From an uncultured Rhodospirillales bacterium (GTDB lineage Bacteria; Pseudomonadota; Alphaproteobacteria; CACIAM-22H2), in NCBI GenBank assembly GCA_937926175.1, contig CALANV010000025.1:1-64000 (forward strand): a DNA stretch of 64,000 nucleotides. The letters run 5' to 3'. Shown here piece by piece: positions 40,999 through 50,366 of the stretch. Numbering within the stretch: position 1 is the stretch's first letter; each line of letters opens with the position of its first letter. The notes under the pieces are model-generated. The model had not been told where the DNA came from. It worked only from the letters and a program-made list of their open reading frames with translations, and searched no databases. The position numbers were made by a program, and so were the translations under genes.

Positions 40999-41639
40999 CG
41001 GTCCGCGTCAAGATCTGCGGACTGACGTCGGAGATTGCCGCGCGCGCCTGCGCCACTGCCGATTTCGCCGGCTTCGTCTTCTATCCGCCGTCGCCGCGCC
41101 ATCTCGCGCCCGAGGCGGCGGCGCGCATCGCGGCCGTGATACCGCCGTCGGTGCGCCGCGTCGCCGTCATGGTCGATCCGGACGACGACATGCTGCGCGC
41201 GACCTTCGCGCGGTTCAGGCCCGATCTCGTCCAGCTCCACGGCCGCGAGACGCCCGCGCGCGTCGCCGCGATTCGCCGCGATCATGCGGTCGAGGTCATC
41301 AAGGCGATTCCGATCCGCGATGCCGCCGACCTCGAAGGCGCGCATGCGTACGAGGACGTCGCCGACTGGCTGCTGTTCGATGCCAAGCCACCGCATGTGG
41401 GTGCGCTGCCGGGCGGTAATGCCGCCACCTTCGATTGGGATCTGCTCGCCGGCCGGGTGTGGCGGCGCCCCTGGTTCCTGTCGGGCGGGCTCACGCCGGG
41501 CAATGTGGCCGAGGCGATCGACCGGACCGGTGCCACGGCCGTCGACGTGTCGTCAGGCGTGGAAGAACGGCCCGGGCAGAAGCAGCCGGCCCTGATTTCG
41601 GCCTTCCTCGACGCGGCCCGTCATCGTCCGCAAGCTTGA
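40995..41639 (+). CDS. trpF: phosphoribosylanthranilate isomerase
   Basis: A 214-aa TIM barrel isomerase of tryptophan synthesis. The N-terminal VRVKICGLTSEIAA holds the catalytic Cys; VQLHGRETPARVAAI, LLFDAKPP and FLSGGLTPGNVAEAI are family motifs. The 4-base overlap with pyrF means coupled translation. trpB follows after one extra gene. Confidence 0.96.
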   Translation: MTVRVKICGLTSEIAARACATADFAGFVFYPPSPRHLAPEAAARIAAVIPPSVRRVAVMVDPDDDMLRATFARFRPDLVQLHGRETPARVAAIRRDHAVEVIKAIPIRDAADLEGAHAYEDVADWLLFDAKPPHVGALPGGNAATFDWDLLAGRVWRRPWFLSGGLTPGNVAEAIDRTGATAVDVSSGVEERPGQKQPALISAFLDAARHRPQA

Positions 41640-41750
41640 CCGGAACCGGCTTCGCCGCCCGTCCGTTAGTCAAGAGGACGGCGAGGTCGCGGCTGCCCTG
41701 AGAATGCCGGCAGGCTGTGCGCGCCGACGGAACAGGACATGAGGTCAGCC

Positions 41751-42554
41751 ATGAGGAAGCTCATTCTACCTGCGCTTGGCGCAGTGCTTTGCGTTGGCGG
41801 CATCTCGTTCGGGCCGATGTCGTCCACGGCCGGGGCGCAAGTGATGGGCCCCGGCGTGTTGCCGGGCTTTCCCGGCTTTCGCACCGACAACAGAGTCCCG
41901 GGCAGCGCGCCCACCTTTTCGCCCACCGCACCGCTGCCGCCACCGTCGGGTCTGCCGCCGATCGGCCAGCGCGGCGACCTGAATCGCGAGATGCCCGAGG
42001 TCGTCCGCCCGGGCGAGCCGGACGAAACCGGCCGCATCGGCCCGACCGTCGAGCGCCGTGCGCGTTTTGCGGGCGAGCGTGACGCAGAGGGCAAGCTGCT
42101 GCCGACATTCACACCGCCGAACCAGCAGGCACAGGCCCCCCAGACGCCGCCGCAGACGGATGATCAGCGCATGCGCGGGCCCACTCAGCCGATGCCGCAG
42201 CAGCGGCCCGGATCGGGGGCCGCCGACCGGCCCGGCATGGGCCCGATGGATCAGCAGCGCATGCAGGGTCCGCAGATGCGGGGCCAGCCGATGCAGGACC
42301 AGATGGGCCGCGATCAGATGCAGACCCAGCCGCGCCAGCGCGACCAGATGATGCGCGGATCGGCGGGACAGTCGCGGAGCACGCCGCAGCCGCCGAACGC
42401 GACCGCGCTGCTCAACAATCTGAGTGCCGACGGCTATCGCGTGACCAGCCAGTTCGAGCGGGTCGGCAACCAGTGGCAGGCACAGGCCGTGAAGGACGGC
42501 CAGACCGTCACGGTCGTCGTGGATCCGCAGACGGGCCAGTACAGGACGCGCTGA
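41751..42554 (+). CDS. Met/Gln-rich secreted protein with PepSY-like C-terminus
   Basis: A 267-aa exported protein. I prefer the ATG at 41751 (GAGG 6 bases upstream) over 41739. A signal peptide covers residues 1-28. A Pro/Gly-rich stretch follows, then residues about 130-205 are dense in Met, Gln, Arg and Pro (MDQQRMQGPQMRGQPMQDQM). The last 50 residues (LLNNLSADGYRVTSQFERVG...VTVVVDPQTGQYRTR) resemble a PepSY domain. Met-rich regions can bind copper or silver, but that is a guess. It interrupts the trpF-trpB order. Confidence 0.7.
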   Translation: MRKLILPALGAVLCVGGISFGPMSSTAGAQVMGPGVLPGFPGFRTDNRVPGSAPTFSPTAPLPPPSGLPPIGQRGDLNREMPEVVRPGEPDETGRIGPTVERRARFAGERDAEGKLLPTFTPPNQQAQAPQTPPQTDDQRMRGPTQPMPQQRPGSGAADRPGMGPMDQQRMQGPQMRGQPMQDQMGRDQMQTQPRQRDQMMRGSAGQSRSTPQPPNATALLNNLSADGYRVTSQFERVGNQWQAQAVKDGQTVTVVVDPQTGQYRTR

Positions 42555-42789
42555 CGACGTCGACCGGCACGGAACGGGTTGGCGGGCCGGCCGTTGCCCG
42601 ACGGCAGGGAGCCCGCCGCCCGCGCCTCATGGGCCATCGTCGGGGGCGGCGGCTAAGAGCTTGCCCCATAAGGCCGATACGGCCGCGCCAGGGTCGGCGC
42701 GGCCAAGAATTTCTGTGTCTCCCAGGGGGTGGTGCGCTATAAAGCCCCGGTTTTCTCACCCCGGAACAGCCCCGGCATTCTTCCGAACG

Positions 42790-43998
42790 ATGCGCCCCAA
42801 TACTCTCCGCCTTGGCCCGGACGAACGCGGCCATTTCGGCATTTTCGGCGGCCGCTACGTCGCCGAGACGCTGATGCCGCTGATCCTCGAGGTCGAACGG
42901 GCCTACAAGGCGGCAGCCGCCGATCCGGCGTTCCAGCGCGAGCTCGACGGCTATCTGGCGCATTACGTCGGGCGGCCCAGCCCGCTCTATTTCGCGGAGC
43001 GGCTGACCGCCCATCTCGGCGGCGCGAAGATCTACTTCAAGCGCGAAGAGCTCAACCACACCGGCTCGCACAAGATCAACAACTGCATCGGGCAGATCCT
43101 GCTCGCCCGCCGCATGGGCAAGCGGCGCATCATCGCCGAGACCGGTGCCGGTCAGCACGGCGTCGCCACCGCGACCGTGTGCGCGCGCTTCGGTTTGCCC
43201 TGCACGATCTACATGGGGGCGACCGACATCGAGCGGCAACAGCCGAACGTGTTCCGCATGCGGCTGCTCGGCGCCGAGGTTCGTTCGGTGACGTCGGGCA
43301 CGGCGACGCTCAAGGACGCGATGAACGAGGCGCTGCGCGACTGGGTCGCCAACGTCGACACGACGTACTACCTGATCGGGACCGTGGCCGGTCCGCATCC
43401 GTATCCGGCCATGGTGCGCGACTTTCAGTCGGTGATCGGTCGCGAAACGCGCCAGCAGATCATGGCGCTGGAAGGCCGGCTGCCGGATACGCTGGTCGCG
43501 GCGATCGGCGGCGGCTCGAATGCCATGGGTCTGTTCCATCCGTTCCTCGACGACGAGAACGTCGCTATGGTGGGCGTCGAGGCTGCCGGCCAGGGCATCG
43601 AGACCGGCAAGCACGCCGCATCGTTGACCGGCGGCCGGCCGGGCGTGCTCCATGGCAACCGGACCTATCTTCTGCAGGACGCGGACGGTCAGATTCAGGA
43701 CGCGCACTCGATCTCGGCGGGTCTCGACTATCCCGGCATCGGGCCCGAGCACGCGTGGCTGCACGAGATCGGCCGCGTCCAGTACGTCGCAATCACGGAC
43801 CAGGAGGCGCTCGATGCCTTCAGGCTCTGTACGCAGATCGAAGGCATCCTGCCGGCGCTGGAGCCGGCCCATGCGCTGGCGCAGGTGATCAAGATGGCGC
43901 GGCGCCTGCCGTCGTCGCATCTGATCGTCGTCAACATGTCCGGGCGCGGCGACAAGGACGTGTTCACCGTCGCCAAGTCGCTGGGGGTCGAACTGTGA
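42790..43998 (+). CDS. trpB: tryptophan synthase beta subunit
   Basis: A 402-aa PLP enzyme joining indole and serine. The Schiff-base Lys is in HTGSHKINN (about residue 95), the phosphate-binding glycine loop is IGGGSNAMG, and the substrate loop is ETGAGQHG. The ATG at 42790 gives the family N-terminus (MRPNTLRLGPDERGHFGIFGGRYV). Its stop overlaps the trpA GTG start. Confidence 0.98.
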   Translation: MRPNTLRLGPDERGHFGIFGGRYVAETLMPLILEVERAYKAAAADPAFQRELDGYLAHYVGRPSPLYFAERLTAHLGGAKIYFKREELNHTGSHKINNCIGQILLARRMGKRRIIAETGAGQHGVATATVCARFGLPCTIYMGATDIERQQPNVFRMRLLGAEVRSVTSGTATLKDAMNEALRDWVANVDTTYYLIGTVAGPHPYPAMVRDFQSVIGRETRQQIMALEGRLPDTLVAAIGGGSNAMGLFHPFLDDENVAMVGVEAAGQGIETGKHAASLTGGRPGVLHGNRTYLLQDADGQIQDAHSISAGLDYPGIGPEHAWLHEIGRVQYVAITDQEALDAFRLCTQIEGILPALEPAHALAQVIKMARRLPSSHLIVVNMSGRGDKDVFTVAKSLGVEL

Positions 43999-44825
43999 GC
44001 CGCCTCGCCGCGCGTTTCGCGACATTGCGGGATGAGGGCCGCGCCGGCCTCGTCACATTCGTGATGGCGGGCGATCCGGATTACGACACGTCGTTGCGCA
44101 TCCTATGCGGCCTGCCGGCAGCGGGCGCGGACGTGATCGAGATCGGGATGCCGTTCTCCGATCCGATGGCCGATGGGCCGGCGATCCAGGCCGCCGGTCT
44201 GCGCGCGCTTGCGGGCGGCATGACGCTGCAGCGTACGCTCGACCTCGTCACCGCCTTTCGCCGCGTCGACGCGACGACGCCGGTCGTGTTGATGGGCTAT
44301 TACAATCCGATCTATCGCTTCGGGGTTCAGCGTTTCGTCGAGGCCGCGCGCGCCGCGGGTGTCGACGGCCTGATCGTGGTCGATCTTCCGCCGGAGGAGG
44401 ATGCCGAGCTGCGCCCGGCCGCGGCGGCGGCCGGCATTGCGACCATCCGCCTGGTCGCCCCGACCAGCGACGACCGGCGCCTCGAGACCGTGCTGCGCGA
44501 CGCCAGCGGCTTCGTCTACTACGTGTCCGTTCTGGGCACGACCGGCACGAAATCGGCACAGACGGCCGACGTTGCGGCGGCCGTCGCACGCATCCGCGCC
44601 AGGACGGAACTGCCCGTCGCCGTCGGCTTCGGCATCAAGACACCGGACCAGGCGGCCGAAGTGGGCCGGGCGGCCGATGCGGCCGTGGTCGGGTCGGCGC
44701 TCGTCCAGGTGATCGGGCGGGCCGCCGCGGAAGGCCGCGACGTCGCCGCGGCGGCGGCCGGTTTCGTCGAAAGCCTGGGCAAGGCGGTCCGTGCCGCGCG
44801 ACTTGCGGGCGCGACCCAACCCTGA
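43995..44825 (+). CDS. trpA: tryptophan synthase alpha subunit
   Basis: A 276-aa TIM barrel lyase releasing indole from indole-3-glycerol phosphate for TrpB. The catalytic Glu is in DVIEIGMPFSDPMADGPAIQ with the catalytic Asp following; YYVSVLGTTGTKS and VAVGFGIKTPDQA bind the phosphate. Starts at GTG 43995 overlapping the trpB stop. Confidence 0.97.
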   Translation: MSRLAARFATLRDEGRAGLVTFVMAGDPDYDTSLRILCGLPAAGADVIEIGMPFSDPMADGPAIQAAGLRALAGGMTLQRTLDLVTAFRRVDATTPVVLMGYYNPIYRFGVQRFVEAARAAGVDGLIVVDLPPEEDAELRPAAAAAGIATIRLVAPTSDDRRLETVLRDASGFVYYVSVLGTTGTKSAQTADVAAAVARIRARTELPVAVGFGIKTPDQAAEVGRAADAAVVGSALVQVIGRAAAEGRDVAAAAAGFVESLGKAVRAARLAGATQP

Positions 44826-44837
44826 CAGAAAGCGATC

Positions 44838-45767
44838 ATGAACTGGCTGACGAATTTTGTGCGCCCCAAGATCCGGGCGCTGGTGCGCAAGGCGGACGTC
44901 CCCGACAACCTGTGGGACAAATGCCCGAACTGCACCAAGATGATCTTCCACCGCGATCTCGAGGCCAATGCGCGGGTCTGCCCGCATTGCGGGCATCACA
45001 TGCGTCTTCCCGCCAAGCGCCGCCTCGAGATGCTGTTCGACGAGGGCAGCTACACGCGGATCGAGCTGCCGAAGGTGCCGAACGATCCGCTGCGCTTCCG
45101 TGACCAGAAACGCTATACCGATCGGCTGAAGGAGGCCCGCGAGAAGACCGGCGAGTGGGATGCCATCGTCGTCGCGCACGGCAAGCTCGGCGGCCTGCCG
45201 GTCGTCGCGGCGGTCTTCAACTTCGACTTCATGGGCGGCTCGATGGGGATCGCGGTGGGCGAGGCACTGCTGGCCGCGGCGCGTCTTGCCGTTCTGCAGC
45301 AGGCCGCCCTGATCGTCGTGCCGTCGTCGGGCGGCGCGCGCATGCAGGAAGGCATTCTGTCGCTCATGCAGCTGCCGCGCACCGTGCTCGCCGCCGACGA
45401 GGTCAAGGAGGCGGGGCTGCCCTACATCGTCGTCCTCACCGACCCCACGACCGGCGGCGTCTCGGCGTCGTTCGCCATGCTCGGCGACATCGCGCTCGCC
45501 GAGCCGGGTGCGGTCATCGGCTTTGCCGGCGCCCGCGTGATCGAGGAGACCATCCGCGAGAAGCTCCCGCCCGGCTTCCAGCGCGCCGAGTATCTGCTCG
45601 AGCACGGCATGGTCGACATGGTCGTGCATCGCCATCAGCTTCGCGAGACGCTCATGCGACTGATCCGCCTGCTCATGGCGCGCGGCCCCGTGGCCGAAGT
45701 GCTGCCGTTGCCGCAGCACGGTTCCGACGTTTCGGCAAAGGACAACGCGCCGACGCCGCGGTCCTGA
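44838..45767 (+). CDS. accD: acetyl-CoA carboxylase carboxyltransferase beta subunit
   Basis: A 309-aa carboxyltransferase subunit for malonyl-CoA synthesis. A zinc ribbon (CPNCTKMIFHRDLEANARVCPHCGHH) lies at about residues 31-55, and the crotonase-like core holds MGGSMGIAVGEALLAA, SSGGARMQEGILSLMQ and PTTGGVSASFAMLGDI. Located between trpA and folC, the usual alphaproteobacterial order. Confidence 0.97.
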   Translation: MNWLTNFVRPKIRALVRKADVPDNLWDKCPNCTKMIFHRDLEANARVCPHCGHHMRLPAKRRLEMLFDEGSYTRIELPKVPNDPLRFRDQKRYTDRLKEAREKTGEWDAIVVAHGKLGGLPVVAAVFNFDFMGGSMGIAVGEALLAAARLAVLQQAALIVVPSSGGARMQEGILSLMQLPRTVLAADEVKEAGLPYIVVLTDPTTGGVSASFAMLGDIALAEPGAVIGFAGARVIEETIREKLPPGFQRAEYLLEHGMVDMVVHRHQLRETLMRLIRLLMARGPVAEVLPLPQHGSDVSAKDNAPTPRS

Positions 45768-45895
45768 CATTTTGCCCGGCATCGGACTGCACGCGTCCGG
45801 CTTCGATCACATGATCGCTACGGGACGCCTTGCGGCTCGGGTCGCCACCGGCGTCGGCAGCGAGTCCGTGTAAAGATACCAGGCCGTCATTCGCC

Positions 45896-47191
45896 ATGTC
45901 TGCCCCAGATCCGATCCTGGAACGCCTGACGCGGCTGCATCCCAAGGCGATCGATCTGTCGCTCGATCGCATTCGCCGTCTGATGGCGGATCTCGGCGAT
46001 CCGCAGGACCGGCTGCCGCCGGTCGTGCATGTGACCGGCACGAACGGGAAGGGATCGACGGTCGCCTATGTCCGCGCAATCGCCGAAGCCGCGGGATACC
46101 GGGTACACGCCTATACGTCGCCGCATCTCGTCCGCTTCAACGAGCGGATCCGGCTCGCCGGCGAACTGATCCCGGATTCGACGCTCGCCGCGATTCTCGA
46201 AGAGGTGGAGCGCATCAATGCCGGCCAGCCGATCACCTTCTTCGAGGTCACGACCGCGGCCGCTTTTCTTGCCTTTGCCGAAACGCCGGCCGACCTCGTC
46301 GTGCTCGAGGTCGGACTCGGCGGCCGGCTGGATGCGACCAATCTGGTGAAGAAGCCGGTCGTCAGCGCGATCACGCCGATCTCTCTCGATCATATGCAGT
46401 ACCTGGGCGACACGATTACGCGGATCGCCGCCGAGAAGGCCGGCATCATCAAGCCGGAAGTTCCGGCGGTCATCGGGCCGCAGCCCGACGAGGCGCTCGC
46501 GGTTCTGCGCGACGCTGGCCGGGCGGCGAGCGCGCCGCTGCACATCTTCGGCGAAGACTGGCATGTCGAACTCGACGCCGATGGCTTCCGCTACCGCGGC
46601 GATGAAACGCTGCGGCTGCCGCGGCCGGCGCTGCCGGGTCGGCATCAGGTCGGGAATGCCGGCATTGCCGTCGCTGTCGCGGAGCGGCTGCGTGCGGCCG
46701 GCTTTACGCTGTCCGATGCACATATTCGCGCCGGCATCGCCGGTGCGGTGTGGCCTGCCCGCCTGCAGCGGCTGACGCGCGGACCGCTCGTCGCGATGTT
46801 GCGCCCGGGGATGGAGCTCTATCTCGACGGCGGCCACAACGAGGGCGGCGGCAAGGTCCTGGCGGACTGGGCCGCGGAGCAGCGCGACGGCAAGCCGCTC
46901 GACATCGTCTGCGGCATGTTGTCGACGAAGAAGCCGGACCGGTTTCTCGCCCAGCTTGCGCCGCACGTCCGGCGCTTCAGGGCCATTACGGTACCGGGTG
47001 AGGAGCTGATGCTGCCCGCCGAAACGGTCGCCGTCGCCGCCCGGACTGTCGGTATCGCCGACGTCGCCACCGCGGCGGATTTCCACGCAGCCGTAGCGGA
47101 TCTCGCCGCGGCAAGCGAGGGGCCCAGCCGGATCCTGATTTGCGGTTCGCTCGCAGCGCTGTGCGGCGCCGTGCTGCGCGAGAACGGATGA
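45896..47191 (+). CDS. folC: folylpolyglutamate/dihydrofolate synthase
   Basis: A 431-aa Mur-ligase-type enzyme that adds glutamate to dihydropteroate and folates. The P-loop is VHVTGTNGKGSTVAYV (about residues 42-57); YTSPHLVRFNERIRL, VLEVGLGGRLDATN and YLDGGHNEGGG are family motifs. The start at ATG 45896 matches the family; there is an earlier in-frame ATG at 45830. Confidence 0.96.
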   Translation: MSAPDPILERLTRLHPKAIDLSLDRIRRLMADLGDPQDRLPPVVHVTGTNGKGSTVAYVRAIAEAAGYRVHAYTSPHLVRFNERIRLAGELIPDSTLAAILEEVERINAGQPITFFEVTTAAAFLAFAETPADLVVLEVGLGGRLDATNLVKKPVVSAITPISLDHMQYLGDTITRIAAEKAGIIKPEVPAVIGPQPDEALAVLRDAGRAASAPLHIFGEDWHVELDADGFRYRGDETLRLPRPALPGRHQVGNAGIAVAVAERLRAAGFTLSDAHIRAGIAGAVWPARLQRLTRGPLVAMLRPGMELYLDGGHNEGGGKVLADWAAEQRDGKPLDIVCGMLSTKKPDRFLAQLAPHVRRFRAITVPGEELMLPAETVAVAARTVGIADVATAADFHAAVADLAAASEGPSRILICGSLAALCGAVLRENG

Positions 47192-47336
47192 TTCCGTTCA
47201 GGCGGCATCATCATCCGACAACGCGGTCGGTTCGCCGCGCATGCCTTCGACCTGAAGAGCTTTGATCCAGCCTCGATGCGCGTCCGGGTCCGGGCGCGCC
47301 GCGGGCCCGCGGTCCTCAATCGGTCCGCAGACGAGA

Positions 47337-47362
47337 AAGCCCCACCTTGAGGGGCGGGGCTT
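47337..47362 (-). terminator. terminator of trxA
   Basis: On the minus strand AAGCCCC and GGGGCTT (7-bp arms, 12-base loop that can extend by CCCC/GGTG pairing) are followed by TCTCG. It lies 31 bases past the trxA stop and faces the folC end. Confidence 0.6.
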
Positions 47363-47392
47363 GTGTTGCGATCGGATCGTCGTCGCGGACGA

Positions 47393-47713
47393 TCAGATGA
47401 CTGACTGAACCCACTCGTAGAGCTTGCTCTTGGGCAGGCTGCCGATCTTGGTCGCGGCGACCTGGCCGTCCTTGAACACCATCAGCGTCGGAATCCCGCG
47501 CACGTTGTACTTCGTGGGCGTGGCCGGATTCTCGTCGATATTGATCTTCGCGACCGTGATCTTGCCGGCCATGTCCTTGGCCAAGTCCTCGAGCGCCGGC
47601 GCGATCTGTTTGCAGGGCCCACACCACTCAGCCCAGAAGTCGACGAGCACCGGCGTCTTTGACTTGAGGACATCGGTATCGAACGTGTCGTCGGTGACCT
47701 TGCGTGTGTTCAT
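47393..47713 (-). CDS. trxA: thioredoxin
   Basis: A 106-aa thioredoxin 1. The redox site WAEWCGPCKQIAP is at about residues 28-40 and the cis-Pro loop is VRGIPTLMVFKDGQ. Reduces disulfides in cytoplasmic enzymes. In related genomes it is normally next to addA; here a three-gene plus-strand unit lies between them. Confidence 0.98.
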   Translation of the reverse strand: MNTRKVTDDTFDTDVLKSKTPVLVDFWAEWCGPCKQIAPALEDLAKDMAGKITVAKINIDENPATPTKYNVRGIPTLMVFKDGQVAATKIGSLPKSKLYEWVQSVI

Positions 47714-47985
47714 GAAACCTCGTGACTGCGGATTGCAGAGCGGCCGCGGCGGAGGTTTTCACCCCCTTGAACCCCGGACGAGTTGCCACTCTACGGGGCC
47801 GTTCCACCCTCGGTCAAGCGACCTTGCAGTCCATGGCCACGCCGTTTTTTCTTTCATTTCAAGTAGGTTACGAGCGGTCCCCCGGGAGTTCTCCGCAGTG
47901 GGGGCCATGGCACGGCGCCCTGCTGCGGCCGAGGTAGTTCGCGAGAGCGCGCGACTTTCTGCCGCAGGTGGCGAAAAGTAATTCC

Positions 47986-49209
47986 ATGCTCGAAACGGTT
48001 GCGGGCGGGGCCGACGGGCCGGACGTCTCACGGCCCGGCATGTCGGGTGCGCTCAACGCGGAATTTCTCGTTCTGGACGATACCGGCCTGCTGTTCGACG
48101 AGGCGCGACAACGTCTCTACGTCCTCGACCGGACGGCAGCGTTCGTCTGGTGCCAGCTCGCTGACGGCCTGCGGCCCGCCGAGGCGGCGGCGCGGCTGGC
48201 GGCGGCGACGTCATTGTCGATCGAGGCGTGCATGTCGCTGGTCGATGCGGCGATCGGGGCATGGCGTGCGCACGGGCTGCTCGACGTTGAGCTGGTCGCG
48301 ATGCATCCGGCAACGGCCGGCGTTTCCGTCGTCGAACGCATGCTGTCGGCGGCCAGCGCACAGCCGCCGCCGGCGCGGCCGCGTCGTGACCGGCCGCAGT
48401 TCCATGTCGCGGGGCTCGACGTCCTCGTCCGCTGCCCGGCACCTCATGTGGCCCGGCGGGTCTATCCGGTATTCGCGCATCTCGCCGCGGCAATGGCGGC
48501 AGAGCCTGGCGTCGTCATCGACGTGAGACGCGGCCCGCACGGCTATGTGATCGCTTGCGACGGCGTTCCGGTCGCGGACGCGGCACATCTTGCGGAGATC
48601 GCGCCCGCGATCAAGGCGGTGCTGGTCCAGGCAATCCTGGCGCGTGCCGATTTTCGGCTGGCCGTTCATGCGGCGGCGCTCGCCGTGGATGGTCGCGTAC
48701 TGCTGATTCCCGGCCCGGCCGGCGCCGGCAAGACGACGCTGGCGGCTGCACTGATGGCCAGCGGATTCACGCTGCTGGGCGACGATACGGTCGTGCTGGA
48801 GGCGCGCGACCTTCGGGTCCGTCCCTTGCCGTTCGCCCCGGCCGTCAAGTCGGGTGCCTGGGAACTGCTTGCACCGTATTTCCCCGGCATTCTGGACTTG
48901 CCGATCGACGTCCGACCGGATCGCCGGCAGGTGCGCTATCTGCGGCCGGCGCGGATCGCGACTGAGTCGCTGCCGGCGCGGTGGATCGTATTTCCGCGGG
49001 CGGAACGATGTGGGCGCACCAGCCTGGAGCCGCTCTCGCGCGTCGAGGCGCTGCGTCGCCTTCTGACGATGTGCTATGCGCCGGCGCGCCGTCTCGCCGT
49101 CGCGGACGTCCGGCAGCTCGCCGCCTGGCTCGCTGGACTCGAGTGCTATGAACTCGATGCCTCGCATCTCGGAACGGCTGTCCGTCTGCTGCGGCAGATC
49201 TGCCGATGA
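47986..49209 (+). CDS. PqqD-domain/HprK-like kinase fusion protein
   Basis: A 407-aa protein from the ATG at 47986; a GTG at 47968 is possible and no clear ribosome site decides. The N-terminal part (about residues 24-100) is a PqqD-like peptide-binding domain (RLYVLDRTAAFVWCQLADG, then helices to HGLLD). The C-terminal part (about 225-400) resembles HPr kinase: HAAALAVDGRVLLIPGPAGAGKTTLAAAL with P-loop G243-T251, and LLGDDTVVLEA with D266-D267. HprK-related kinases with separate PqqD proteins are known as the HPr-rel-A system; here both are fused. Its stop overlaps the next start. Confidence 0.85.
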   Translation: MLETVAGGADGPDVSRPGMSGALNAEFLVLDDTGLLFDEARQRLYVLDRTAAFVWCQLADGLRPAEAAARLAAATSLSIEACMSLVDAAIGAWRAHGLLDVELVAMHPATAGVSVVERMLSAASAQPPPARPRRDRPQFHVAGLDVLVRCPAPHVARRVYPVFAHLAAAMAAEPGVVIDVRRGPHGYVIACDGVPVADAAHLAEIAPAIKAVLVQAILARADFRLAVHAAALAVDGRVLLIPGPAGAGKTTLAAALMASGFTLLGDDTVVLEARDLRVRPLPFAPAVKSGAWELLAPYFPGILDLPIDVRPDRRQVRYLRPARIATESLPARWIVFPRAERCGRTSLEPLSRVEALRRLLTMCYAPARRLAVADVRQLAAWLAGLECYELDASHLGTAVRLLRQICR

Positions 49210-50291
49210 GTCCCGTCGTCTTGTACGGACTGTTGGGCCGATGCCTGCTCGCCGTACCGGGCGCACTGCCGGCGCGCGTCATGCGGGGCAGGTTGTCGTG
49301 GACGGCGCTCGTCGCCGCCGCGAACGATGCGCTCGTGACGCCGGCCCTTCATGTCGCGCTGGGCGGGTGCGCGGCCGTGCCCGAGGATGTTCGCGCCTAT
49401 CTCGGCGAACTTCATGCGCGCAACGTGCGGCGCAATCGCCGCCTCAGGCAGCAGGCGACGGAACTCGTCGCGGTGCTCAACCGGCGAGGCATAACGCCGC
49501 TTCTTCTCAAAGGCGCAGCGATGCTGTTCGAGGACGGGAATCCGTTTACGAACGGGCGGATGATCGCCGACCTCGACGTCGCCGTCGAACGCGACCAACT
49601 CGGCGATGCCGTCGCGGCGTTGGCGGCGCTCGGCTATACCCGCCTGCCGGCCGCCGTCGCGCCGCATGGCGCCGGCGACTTCGTGTGTCCCGGCCAGCCG
49701 GGCGCCGTCGATCTTCATGTCGAACTGCTGACGGCGCCGCAACTTCTGGCGTTGGAAACGGCACTGACGCGGAGCCTCGTCCGCGAGGTGGACGGCATCA
49801 GGTTTCGCGTGCTCGATTCCACCGACAGCGTCCTTCATCTCCTGCTGCATGATCTCGTGCAGGATTACGGCTACTACGACGGGCGGCTGAACCTTCGGCA
49901 TCTGTACGACGTGGCGACCCTCATGCGTCGCGATGCCGTGGTCGACTGGTCGAGCCTGCGTCGGCACCTGGCCGCGTTCCGGTTGGATAGGGCACTCGAC
50001 TTCTGGCTGTGTGCGATCGAGATGCTCTTCGGCGTCGCACCACCCGATCGTCTATCGTTCCGGGTGCGAACGCGCCTCCTCGTGCGATGGGCACTGCTCC
50101 AGTTGCGATATCGGCCCCTCGTTCGGGCCGGCCAGATCCTCGGCAATCTTCGGCGTAGTCTCGCCTGGTATCGTTTGCCGGAGCGGGACAAGGGATTACC
50201 CCGCGTTCGCCGCGTCGTGGCCTATCTGCGCACTTATCGCGCGCGGACGGTCAGCCGCGTTCTACATATTCTTCTCTACCGGCGCTCCTAA
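49206..50291 (+). CDS. nucleotidyltransferase family protein
   Basis: A 361-aa protein of the uncharacterised nucleotidyltransferase family PF14907. The polymerase-beta-like core shows LLLKGAAMLFEDGNPFTNGRMIADLDVAVERD, with Asp122 and Asp124 as candidate metal ligands. The C-terminal half is basic and helical. It overlaps the PqqD-HprK gene by 4 bases (ATGA), and a small peptide gene follows 75 bases later. Homologues are recurrent partners of HprK-related kinases. The acceptor, perhaps a peptide or sugar, is unknown. Confidence 0.82.
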   Translation: MSPVVLYGLLGRCLLAVPGALPARVMRGRLSWTALVAAANDALVTPALHVALGGCAAVPEDVRAYLGELHARNVRRNRRLRQQATELVAVLNRRGITPLLLKGAAMLFEDGNPFTNGRMIADLDVAVERDQLGDAVAALAALGYTRLPAAVAPHGAGDFVCPGQPGAVDLHVELLTAPQLLALETALTRSLVREVDGIRFRVLDSTDSVLHLLLHDLVQDYGYYDGRLNLRHLYDVATLMRRDAVVDWSSLRRHLAAFRLDRALDFWLCAIEMLFGVAPPDRLSFRVRTRLLVRWALLQLRYRPLVRAGQILGNLRRSLAWYRLPERDKGLPRVRRVVAYLRTYRARTVSRVLHILLYRRS

Positions 50292-50366
50292 AGTCAGGCT
50301 TCCTCGTTTGCATCCGCACATCGACAATTCCGGCCACCGAACCACAAGAAGGAGGGGTGAGGAGCA

